Assembly (NCBI GenBank): GCA_051744925.1 | Contig: JBNJDM010000065.1 | Coordinates: 1-12,355, forward strand | From: JACKCP01 sp051744925 | Lineage (GTDB): Bacteria; Desulfobacterota; Desulfobacteria; Desulfobacterales; JACKCP01 | Reading direction: 5' to 3' | Length of the DNA: 12,355 nt | Shown: positions 5,671 to 12,355 of the stretch, piece after piece | Layout of the letters: every line of letters starts with the position of its first letter | How positions within the stretch are numbered: the first letter of the stretch is position 1 | Notes under the pieces: model-generated | Databases searched by the model: none | The model's input: the letters and a program-made list of their open reading frames with translations, nothing else | What the model was told of the DNA's origin: nothing | Translations under genes and position numbers: made by a program

Positions 5671-7443
5671 ATGATAAAAAAATCAGTTTTTGTTTTGTTT
5701 GTTCTTCTTGCCTTTTGTTCAAAAGGTTTTTCTCTGACAGCGCACGGAGTCGCTTTAAATAAAGAGGTAAAGTATAAAAAAGGGTTTGAACATTTCGAGT
5801 ATGTAAATCCTGATGCACCAAAACAAGGTGTTTTAAAAAGGGCAACTGTTGGAACCTTTGATTCTTTAAATCCTTTTGTGCTTAAAGGCAGTTCAGCCTC
5901 AGGTCTTTCTTATGTATTTGAAAATCTCTGCGTGCAGTCCGAAGATGAGCCGTTTTCAATGTATGGCCTTATTGCTGAAACAATAACAATACCTGATTCA
6001 AAAGACTATGTTGAGTTTAAGATAAATAAAAAAGCAAGATTTCATGACGGTAAAAAAATTACACCCGAAGATGTTGTTTTTACATTTAATACACTTATAA
6101 AAAAAGGTCTTCCGACATACAGAAAATATTATGAAGATGTTGTAAATGCTGAAAAAATATCTGAAAACAAGGTTCGGTTTAATTTTAAATCAGGAGACAA
6201 TCCTGAACTTGCTCTTATTGTATGTCAGCTTCCTGTACTGCCAAAACATTATTATAAAGATAAAGAATTTGAAGCAGGCCTTGATATGCCCATGGGAAGC
6301 GGGCCTTACAAAATAAAAGATTTTAAGCCCGGAAAATTCATAACCTATGAAAGAGATAAAAATTACTGGGGAAAAGATCTGCCTGTAAATAAAGGGATGT
6401 ATAATTTCAATGAAATCATATTTGACTATTACAGGGATGAAATGGTTGCTCTTGAAGCTTTTAAGTCAGGAGAATACGATCTCAGGATAGAAAATACTGC
6501 AAAATCATGGGCCACAGCATATACTGGCCCTCCTTTTGAAAAAGGTGAGATCTTAAAAGAAGAGATACCACACAATAATTCAACAGGAATGCAGGGGTTT
6601 GTATTTAACTTAAGAAAAGAAAAATTTCAAAATAAAAATCTTAGAAAAGCTTTAACTCTTGCCTTCGATTTTGACTGGATAAATAAAAACCTTTTTTACG
6701 GCCAGTACAAAAGATCCGAGTCTTATTTTTCCAACTCAGAGCTTGCTTCAAAAGGTTTACCTGGTAAAGAAGAACTTGAAATTTTAAAACCTTATAAAGG
6801 AGAAATTCCAGAAGAGGTTTTTAAAAAAGAATTTAGTTTGCCTGAAACTGAAAACAGGAAAAAAGCAAGGCTGTATTTAAGGAAAGCTGCTGAAATTTTG
6901 GATAAAGAAGGCTACGGTGTAAAAAATGGAAAAAGAATTAATAAAAAAACAGGCAAACCATTTGAATTTACCATACTGCTAAGCAATCCTGCTTTTGAAC
7001 GTATAGCTCTTAATTATAAACAAAATCTTGAAAAAATCGGTATTAGTCTTGAAATAAGAAGAGTCGATAATACCCAGTATTATAACAGAATCAAAAAGTT
7101 TGACTATGAAATGATTACAGCAGTATTTCCCCAGTCTTTATCTCCTGGAAATGAGCAAAGATATTTCTGGGGAAGCAGATCTGCGGATACCCAGGGAAGC
7201 CGAAACTACTGCGGCATAAAAAATCCTGTTATTGACGGGCTTATAGAAAAGCTTATTTCAGCAAAGGGAAGAAAAAATCTTGTCAATCATGTAAAAGCTC
7301 TGGACCGGATTTTGCTCTGGAATTACTATCTTGTGCCTCACTGGCATATAGATTATCACAGAGTAAGTTATAAAAAAGATGTTAAGCACCCAGAAACTAC
7401 TCCTGATTACGGCCTTGGTCTTGATGCCTGGTGGCGGGAATAA
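5671..7443 (+). CDS. yejA: YejA-like periplasmic oligopeptide-binding protein
   Basis: This 590-residue family-5 extracellular solute-binding protein is the receptor of a Yej ABC importer. It has a signal peptide (MIKKSVFVLFVLLAF, probable cleavage after GFS, before LTAHG). Family marks include PDAPKQGVLKRATVGTFDSL near the N-terminus, the FHDGKKITPEDVVFTFN segment, and SGPYKIKDFKPGKFITYERD with the following NYWG. The Cys in the signal peptide is preceded by Phe, which argues against a lipoprotein. It would bind peptides in the periplasm and hand them to YejB/YejE; E. coli Yej also takes up microcin C. ATG 5671 is chosen because GGAG (5660-5663) is well placed and the signal peptide begins there. 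The gene starts 13 bases after the peptidase stop, which strongly suggests cotranscription with the M16 gene. Confidence 0.92.
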   Translation: MIKKSVFVLFVLLAFCSKGFSLTAHGVALNKEVKYKKGFEHFEYVNPDAPKQGVLKRATVGTFDSLNPFVLKGSSASGLSYVFENLCVQSEDEPFSMYGLIAETITIPDSKDYVEFKINKKARFHDGKKITPEDVVFTFNTLIKKGLPTYRKYYEDVVNAEKISENKVRFNFKSGDNPELALIVCQLPVLPKHYYKDKEFEAGLDMPMGSGPYKIKDFKPGKFITYERDKNYWGKDLPVNKGMYNFNEIIFDYYRDEMVALEAFKSGEYDLRIENTAKSWATAYTGPPFEKGEILKEEIPHNNSTGMQGFVFNLRKEKFQNKNLRKALTLAFDFDWINKNLFYGQYKRSESYFSNSELASKGLPGKEELEILKPYKGEIPEEVFKKEFSLPETENRKKARLYLRKAAEILDKEGYGVKNGKRINKKTGKPFEFTILLSNPAFERIALNYKQNLEKIGISLEIRRVDNTQYYNRIKKFDYEMITAVFPQSLSPGNEQRYFWGSRSADTQGSRNYCGIKNPVIDGLIEKLISAKGRKNLVNHVKALDRILLWNYYLVPHWHIDYHRVSYKKDVKHPETTPDYGLGLDAWWRE

Positions 7444-7448
7444 CAGAT

Positions 7449-8543
7449 ATGGTTTCATATATTATAAGAAGGCTTTTGCTTCTTGTCCCGACTCTTTTCG
7501 GCATTATAACATTAAATTTCTTTATTATTCAGGCTGCTCCGGGAGGGCCTGTTGAACAGATGCTTTCTAAAATGGAGCAGGGTGATTCAGGATTTCTTTC
7601 AAGAGTTTCAGGAGATAAGTCACAGGAGACTTCACAGTCTTCTTCAGACAATGGCTCCTCAAGATACAGAGGTGCAAGAGGCCTTGATCCTGAGCTTATA
7701 AAAGATCTTGAAAAGCTTTACGGTTTTGACAAGCCGATGCATGTACGTTTTTTTAAAATGGTAAAGGATTTTTTATGTTTCGATTTCGGGGATAGTTTTT
7801 TTAAAAACAAAAAAGTAATAACCCTTATTAAGGAAAAACTTCCTGTCTCTGTTTCCCTTGGTTTGTGGAGCACTCTTATAATTTATCTTATATCTATTCC
7901 CCTTGGAATTAAAAAAGCTGTAGGTCACGGATCAAAATTTGATGTATGGACAAGCACTGCTGTTACAATAGGGCATGCTATACCTGTATTTCTTTTTGCA
8001 GTTATTCTGATAATTTTATTTGCAGGAGGAAACTATTTTGATGTTTTTCCTTTAAAAGGTCTTACTTCACGAAATTTTGACGAATTAAGCCTTATAGGAA
8101 AGGCCGGAGATTATCTGTGGCATATTTTTCTTCCTGTTGTTTCCCTTTCCATAGGAGGTTTTGCCACCTTAACTCTTCTTACAAAAAACTCTTTTCTGGA
8201 TGAAATTCATAAGCAGTATGTGCTTACAGCTGCTGCAAAAGGGCTCAGCAGGAAAAAGATTTTATACAGACATATTTTCAGAAATGCCATGCTGATTATA
8301 ATTGCAGGGTTCCCCGCGGCTTTTATAGGCATGTTTTTCAGCGGTTCATTATTAATAGAAGTTATTTTCTCCCTTGACGGTCTGGGCCTTCTCGGTTTTG
8401 AATCTGCCATTACAAGAGATTATCCTGTAATGTTTGGAAGTTTGTATATTTTTACTCTTCTTGGTCTTGTTATAAGGATAATTTCAGATATTACATATAC
8501 GCTAATTGATCCAAGAATCGATTTTGAAACAAGGGAAGGGTAG
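7449..8543 (+). CDS. yejB: YejB-like peptide ABC transporter permease
   Basis: This 364-residue inner-membrane permease is close to E. coli YejB throughout. It opens with MVSYIIRRLLLLVPTLFGII and the conserved NFFIIQAAPGGPVEQ. Then comes the hydrophilic Ser-rich insert before RGARGLDPELIKDLEKLYGFDKP that marks YejB rather than a generic DppB. The permease core follows, with the EAA loop at about 255-281 (KQYVLTAAAKGLSRKKILYRH) that docks on the ATPase. It ends with SDITYTLIDPRIDFETREG. ATG 7449 is preferred over the GTG at 7431 because E. coli YejB starts at the same point relative to the YLIRRLLL helix. GGGA at 7435-7438 is slightly far upstream (10 bases). Only 5 bases separate it from the yejA stop. 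Confidence 0.93.
   Translation: MVSYIIRRLLLLVPTLFGIITLNFFIIQAAPGGPVEQMLSKMEQGDSGFLSRVSGDKSQETSQSSSDNGSSRYRGARGLDPELIKDLEKLYGFDKPMHVRFFKMVKDFLCFDFGDSFFKNKKVITLIKEKLPVSVSLGLWSTLIIYLISIPLGIKKAVGHGSKFDVWTSTAVTIGHAIPVFLFAVILIILFAGGNYFDVFPLKGLTSRNFDELSLIGKAGDYLWHIFLPVVSLSIGGFATLTLLTKNSFLDEIHKQYVLTAAAKGLSRKKILYRHIFRNAMLIIIAGFPAAFIGMFFSGSLLIEVIFSLDGLGLLGFESAITRDYPVMFGSLYIFTLLGLVIRIISDITYTLIDPRIDFETREG
8531..8540 (+). promoter_or_regulatory. Ribosome-binding site deciding the yejE TTG start
   Basis: The purine-rich AAGGGAAGGG lies seven bases before TTG 8548, inside the end of yejB. It supports the TTG at 8548 over the TTG at 8506 and gives YejE the same length as its E. coli counterpart as I recall it (341 residues). 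Confidence 0.65.
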
Positions 8544-8547
8544 TTTT

Positions 8548-9573
8548 TTGAGTGATAAAAAGAGCATAACAAAAAGAAGAATTATTCTGTTTAAGCAGAA
8601 TAAAAGGGGTTATTATTCATTTGTTATATTTCTGATCCTTTTTTTTCTGACACTTTTTGCTGAATTCATTGCCAATGACAAACCTTTGTTTGTCCGTTAT
8701 GACGGAGGTTCTTACTTTCCTGTTTTTGTTGAATATTCAGAAGCTGAGTTCGGAGGTTTTTTTGAAACCGAAGCAGATTACAGAGATCCTTATGTAAAGG
8801 ATCTTATAAAAGAAAAGGGATGGATGATCTGGCCTGTGATAAGATTCAGCTATGATACAATTAATTATGATCTTCAAAAACCTGCGCCTTCTCCTCCTAC
8901 ACAAGAAAATCTCCTTGGAACTGATGATCAGGGAAGAGATGTTCTTGCAAGGCTGATTTACGGGTTTAGAATTTCAGTTCTTTTCGGGCTTTGTCTTTCA
9001 GCTGCAGGCTCTGTCATAGGAATAGCAGCAGGCGGAGTTCAGGGATATTTCGGTGGTAAAATTGATCTTCTGGGCCAGAGAATTGTTGAAATATGGTCTG
9101 GTATGCCTGTTTTGTATCTTCTGATAATTCTTTCAGGATTTATTCAGCCCGATTTTTTATGGCTTTTACTTATTATGCTTTTATTTTCATGGATGAGTCT
9201 TGTCGATGTTGTAAGGGCAGAGTTTTTAAGGTGCAGAAACCTTGAATATGTAATGGCTGCAAAGGCTCTTGGAGTATCTGATGTAAGAATAATGAAAAGA
9301 CATATGCTTCCAAATGCAATGATTGCGGCAATGACTTTTTTTCCTTTTATACTTAACAGTTCTATAACAACTCTTACATCACTTGATTTTCTCGGATTTG
9401 GAATGCCTGCAGGAGCACCCTCTCTTGGTGAGCTTCTTGCGCAGGGTAAAGAAAATATTCAGGCTCCCTGGCTTGGTATTTCGGCGTTTGTAACGCTTTC
9501 AGTTATGCTTAGTATTCTTATTTTTACAGGAGAAGCAGCAAGAGATGCTTTTGATCCGGGAATGGAGGGTTAA
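8548..9573 (+). CDS. yejE: YejE-like peptide ABC transporter permease (TTG start)
   Basis: This is the second permease of the Yej importer, 341 residues from TTG 8548. The N-terminus is basic, then a membrane helix (about 24-40) ends in the YejE-typical EFIANDKPLFVRYDGGSYFP. A periplasmic stretch with SEAEFGGFFETEADYRDPY and PSPPTQENLLGTDDQGRDVLARLIYG matches E. coli YejE almost motif for motif. The EAA loop is at about 233-258 (EYVMAAKALGVSDVRIMKRHMLPNAM), and the C-terminus ends in EAARDAFDPGMEG. It pairs with YejB to form the channel driven by YejF. The upstream TTG (8506) would add 14 residues overlapping yejB and lacks the good ribosome-binding site. The gap to yejB is 4 bases. The non-ATG start next to a strong binding site suggests translation is coupled to yejB. 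Confidence 0.93.
   Translation: MSDKKSITKRRIILFKQNKRGYYSFVIFLILFFLTLFAEFIANDKPLFVRYDGGSYFPVFVEYSEAEFGGFFETEADYRDPYVKDLIKEKGWMIWPVIRFSYDTINYDLQKPAPSPPTQENLLGTDDQGRDVLARLIYGFRISVLFGLCLSAAGSVIGIAAGGVQGYFGGKIDLLGQRIVEIWSGMPVLYLLIILSGFIQPDFLWLLLIMLLFSWMSLVDVVRAEFLRCRNLEYVMAAKALGVSDVRIMKRHMLPNAMIAAMTFFPFILNSSITTLTSLDFLGFGMPAGAPSLGELLAQGKENIQAPWLGISAFVTLSVMLSILIFTGEAARDAFDPGMEG
9564..9568 (+). promoter_or_regulatory. Ribosome-binding site for yejF TTG start
   Basis: GGAGG, the strongest Shine-Dalgarno match among the rightward starts, lies 7 bases before TTG 9576 and inside the last codons of yejE. It fixes the yejF start despite the weak initiation codon. Confidence 0.65.
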
Positions 9574-9575
9574 AA

Positions 9576-11174
9576 TTGAGTAAAGATCTGCTTCTTGATG
9601 TAAGAGACTTAAGTATCAGTTTTAATAAGCAGGCCGGCAAAAGTATAGAATCTGTTCAAAATTTAAGCTTTACTCTTAAAAAAAAAGAGACCCTTGCAAT
9701 TGTGGGTGAAAGCGGTTCCGGAAAATCTGTAACTGCAAAGTCTGTTCTGGGCCTTTTGCCTGATTCACCTTTTTGCACAACTCAGGGTGAGATTTTATAC
9801 AAAAATATTGATCTTAGAAAACTTCCTGATTCAGAACTTCTTAAAATGAGAGGAAAAAGGATCTCAATGATTTTTCAGGAGCCTATGTCTGCTCTTAATC
9901 CTCTTCATAAAGTCGGTAAACAGATTGCAGAGGTTTTTCTTGTTCATTCCGGTTTAAACTATAAAAAATCTAAAAAAAGGGTTGTTGAGCTTCTTTCCAT
10001 GGTTGGAATACCTGATCCTGAAAAAAGGTACGATTCATATCCGCATGAACTTTCAGGCGGTCAGAGACAAAGGGTTATGATTGCCATGGCCATTGCTGAA
10101 AACCCTGATATTTTAATAGCTGATGAACCTACAACAGCACTTGATGTTACTGTTCAGGCAGAGATTTTAAAGCTGCTCAAAGACCTTAAAGACAGGCTTT
10201 CAATGTCTATGATTTTTATAAGTCATGATCTTTTGCTTGTTAAAAGCATAGCTGACAAGGTTCTTGTGATGAAAAACGGTAAGTCCCTTGATTACGGAGA
10301 TGTTGATTCAGTTTTTACAAATCCTTCACATGAATATACAAAAGAACTTATAAATGTTGAAAATACAGATGTTTTTGAGGATAATCCCGGAAAAGAGACT
10401 GTTCTTGAGTCAAAAAATTTAAGGGTCTGGTTCCCTTTAAAAAAAGGGATTTTAAAAATAACAAAAGGCTATATCAAGGCTGTAGACGGAATAGATTTTC
10501 AGCTTAAAAAAAATGAAACTCTTGGTATAGTAGGTGAAAGTGGTTCAGGTAAATCGACTCTCGGACTTTCACTTTTAAGACTTGTGGCCTCAAGGGGTGA
10601 AATATATTTTAACAACCAAAGAATAGATAATCTGAAACCTTCTCAGTTAAGAAGCAGACGTTCAAAAATTCAGGTTGTTTTTCAGGATCCATTCGGAAGC
10701 CTTAATCCCAGAATGACTGTTTTTGATATAATCAATGAAGGTCTTTTAATCCACAGAAAAGATTATGATAAGAATAAAAAAAAAGAGATTGTTAAACAGG
10801 TTCTTAATGAAGTCATGATGCCTGAAGACTGTATGAATCATTATCCCCATGAATTTTCAGGAGGTCAGAGACAAAGGATTGCAATAGCAAGGGCTCTTGT
10901 GCTTGAGCCGGAAGTAATTCTTCTTGATGAGCCTACATCTTCCCTTGACAGATCTGTTCAGTTTCAGGTCATAAATCTTTTAAAAAATATTCAGGAAAAG
11001 CATGGATTGTCGTATATTTTTATATCCCATGATTTAAAGCTTGTAAAAGAGATAGCAGGAAGAACAATTGTAATGAAGGACGGAAAAATTGTTGAAGAAA
11101 GCAAAACAAAGGATCTTTTTTTAAATCCTGAATCAGAATACACAAAAAAGCTTATTAATGCATGTTTTATGTAA
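9576..11174 (+). CDS. yejF: YejF-like ATPase with two nucleotide-binding domains (TTG start)
   Basis: This 532-residue ATPase carries two complete ABC domains in one chain and powers the YejB/YejE channel from the cytoplasm. Domain 1 has Walker A GESGSGKS at 44-51, signature LSGGQ at 159-163, Walker B ILIADEP near 179-185 and switch His in FISHDL. Domain 2 has Walker A GESGSGKS at 320-327, signature FSGGQ at 427-431, Walker B with Asp451-Glu452 and again FISHDL. The linker LRVWFPLKKGILK is typical of YejF and the related fused Dpp/Opp-type ATPases. Both sites look catalytically intact. It starts 2 bases after the yejE stop at a TTG preceded by GGAGG. The gene closes the rightward transcript; a hairpin terminator begins 48 bases after its stop. 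Confidence 0.95.
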   Translation: MSKDLLLDVRDLSISFNKQAGKSIESVQNLSFTLKKKETLAIVGESGSGKSVTAKSVLGLLPDSPFCTTQGEILYKNIDLRKLPDSELLKMRGKRISMIFQEPMSALNPLHKVGKQIAEVFLVHSGLNYKKSKKRVVELLSMVGIPDPEKRYDSYPHELSGGQRQRVMIAMAIAENPDILIADEPTTALDVTVQAEILKLLKDLKDRLSMSMIFISHDLLLVKSIADKVLVMKNGKSLDYGDVDSVFTNPSHEYTKELINVENTDVFEDNPGKETVLESKNLRVWFPLKKGILKITKGYIKAVDGIDFQLKKNETLGIVGESGSGKSTLGLSLLRLVASRGEIYFNNQRIDNLKPSQLRSRRSKIQVVFQDPFGSLNPRMTVFDIINEGLLIHRKDYDKNKKKEIVKQVLNEVMMPEDCMNHYPHEFSGGQRQRIAIARALVLEPEVILLDEPTSSLDRSVQFQVINLLKNIQEKHGLSYIFISHDLKLVKEIAGRTIVMKDGKIVEESKTKDLFLNPESEYTKKLINACFM

Positions 11175-11221
11175 TATATTTTTTTTTAATTTCTGTTGAT
11201 CTAAAAATATGAAAATTAAGT

Positions 11222-11247
11222 AAAAGGCAGGCGTTAACCTGCCTTTT
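11222..11247. terminator. Palindromic terminator shared by convergent genes
   Basis: The stem AAAAGGCAGG (11222-11231), loop CGTTAA (11232-11237) and stem CCTGCCTTTT (11238-11247) form a perfect 10-bp hairpin with a G/C core flanked by A and T runs. Read rightward it ends in CCTTTT after yejF; read leftward it ends the same way after the outer-membrane gene. It therefore fits a bidirectional intrinsic terminator. The T tracts are only four long, although T-rich DNA follows on the plus strand. Confidence 0.88.
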
Positions 11248-11253
11248 GATATT

Positions 11254-12355
11254 TTACCAGCCTATTGTAAGCTGACCCATGTATCTTTTATCTTCCCTTT
11301 GACCTGCATATGCTCCGACCTCTTCTGAGTACATTGCAGCATCAAATTTTAAAACCCACAGATCAAGACTTGCTCCCAGAGTAGGATATCCCTGGTTAAA
11401 GCCTGCACGAACTGCAAAAAGGTCTTTGAATTTTACTTCTGTACCCATATGGATTCTTTTTCCAAGATCACTGTCTGCTTCTATGCTGTCTGTAATGTCT
11501 CTGTAGTCAAGTGCTGCAAGAACTGCAAAAGGACCCACTTCTTTTTTAATTGCAACACCTGCAGTCCATTCTGTTTCAAGCTTTTCTCCGTCATCGAATT
11601 CGAGTTCAGGAATATTTTGTCCTGTAAGAGCTACATCGGTTTCAAAATATTTATCCCACGGAAGTGTATAAATAAAACCGAGATCAAGACCTGCATCTGT
11701 GCCGGATTTTTGGTCATCTTCAATTCTGTCTTCAAAATCGTCTGCTGCTATTTGTGCAGGAGTATATACTTCATTAATGCTTTCACGGCTTATAGATTTA
11801 AAAGCAGCTCCAGCTCTTAATCCTTTTACTCCGGGGACCATAAAGCCTACACCGCCGATACCTCCGATATCAACACGTGCATTCATGTTGAAATTGGGGT
11901 AAACAGGGTTTCTGACTGTTGAATCCATACTTCCTATGCCGAATGCGCTTACCATAACCCCGAAATTTTTTATTCTGAATCCTACATGGGGAGTAAGAGC
12001 GGCATAAAGGTGCATATGTTCACCAGTGTAATCTCTTAAAAGATCTGCAACTTCACCGGTGTCGTCCATATCTGTATCTTCGGAATCGGAATACATATCA
12101 AGGCCGTTTTCACCTACTCCTACAGCAGGGTTTAAAAGCCCAAGGGTAAATCCGTTGATACGTGAAAGCCCTGCAGGGTTGTAAAAAACTGTGTTTCTGT
12201 CGTCTGCTACAGCAGCAAAGGCTCCGCCCATACCTATTGGTCTTACTCCTGTATAAAACCTGTTGTAAGCTTTGGAGTAGGCCGGTGATGTCAGGAAAGT
12301 AGAACCAAGAAGAATTATAATTAGAAAAGATAAGTATTTTATAATTGAATGTATC
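11254..12355 (-). CDS. FadL/PorV-like outer-membrane beta-barrel protein, 5' end beyond the window
   Basis: Read on the minus strand the frame is open from the window edge to TAA at 11254-11256, giving at least 366 residues. The first visible part is a signal peptide (SIIKYLSFLIIILLGS, probable cleavage after PAYS, before KAYNRF). Next comes GVRPIGMGGAFAAVADDRNTVFYNPAGLSRI, the hallmark opening of PorV/PorQ- and FadL-like barrels. Alternating Gly/aromatic strands follow, and the chain ends in LTIGW with a terminal aromatic residue, as outer-membrane barrels do. The Met at 12229-12231 is internal and would delete the signal peptide; the real start is at or just past the right edge. The substrate is unknown: FadL relatives move hydrophobic compounds, whereas PorV-like proteins serve secretion. 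It is convergent to yejF and shares its terminator, so a functional link to the import genes is not implied. Confidence 0.8.
   Translation of the reverse strand, partial: IHSIIKYLSFLIIILLGSTFLTSPAYSKAYNRFYTGVRPIGMGGAFAAVADDRNTVFYNPAGLSRINGFTLGLLNPAVGVGENGLDMYSDSEDTDMDDTGEVADLLRDYTGEHMHLYAALTPHVGFRIKNFGVMVSAFGIGSMDSTVRNPVYPNFNMNARVDIGGIGGVGFMVPGVKGLRAGAAFKSISRESINEVYTPAQIAADDFEDRIEDDQKSGTDAGLDLGFIYTLPWDKYFETDVALTGQNIPELEFDDGEKLETEWTAGVAIKKEVGPFAVLAALDYRDITDSIEADSDLGKRIHMGTEVKFKDLFAVRAGFNQGYPTLGASLDLWVLKFDAAMYSEEVGAYAGQREDKRYMGQLTIGW

Noticed and set aside
5486..5845. Minus-strand open frame across the M16-yejA junction
   Set aside because: It covers the ends of two well-supported genes and their ribosome-binding site and resembles no family I recognise.
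9705..10560. Repeated Walker A DNA and protein segments suggesting a duplication
   Set aside because: This is the normal two-domain architecture of YejF, not a recent repeat.
11449..11820. Plus-strand Cys-rich open frame opposite the outer-membrane barrel gene
   Set aside because: The minus-strand frame is a clear barrel with signal peptide and C-terminal Trp; the Cys-rich reading is its complement artefact.

Overview
The window comes from an AT-rich Gram-negative bacterium. It has a TonB energy-transduction module, periplasmic proteins with signal peptides, and an outer-membrane beta-barrel ending in Trp. The gene order (large ExbB/TtpC-like protein, small ExbB, ExbD, TonB, TPR protein) is the 'TonB2-type' arrangement known from Vibrio and common in Desulfobacterota (former Deltaproteobacteria). 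Together with the low G+C and frequent TTG starts, this makes a desulfobacterial host my best guess, but protein resemblance alone does not prove it.

Layout. Positions 1-2781 hold the end of a TonB2-type operon: the C-terminus of a large ExbB-family protein (1-183), an open frame joining a short ExbB to ExbD (230-1045), TonB (1035-1733) and a secreted TPR protein (1717-2781). A 71-base gap with two small inverted repeats follows. Then come a periplasmic M16 zinc peptidase of 934 residues (2853-5657) and a complete Yej peptide ABC importer: yejA (5671-7443), yejB (7449-8543), yejE (8548-9573) and yejF (9576-11174). A palindromic terminator (11222-11247) ends this rightward run. It also serves a convergent gene on the minus strand (11254 to beyond 12355), which encodes a FadL/PorV-like outer-membrane barrel whose start lies outside the window.

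How the parts may work together. The TonB module would use the proton gradient to drive an outer-membrane receptor, probably encoded upstream of the window. The imported polypeptide could be cut in the periplasm by the M16 peptidase, and YejABEF would carry the pieces into the cytoplasm. The logic matches the ferredoxin-import Fus system of Pectobacterium (receptor, TonB-like protein, M16 protease, ABC protein) and the E. coli yddA-yddB-pqqL cluster, but here a dedicated TonB motor and a Yej importer sit in the same array. The pathway is inferred from gene order; the protein families are read from the sequence.

The strongest oddity is the exbB-exbD junction. The two reading frames are continuous, yet ExbD keeps its own ribosome-binding site and ATG. 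An A7 run at the joint contains a dnaX-like A-AAA-AAG heptamer in the zero frame. One base fewer in the run would give ordinary ATGA-overlapping genes, and a -1 slip would release ExbB alone. This may be a real fusion, recoding, or a homopolymer sequencing error. No RNA genes, mobile elements or CRISPR arrays were seen.
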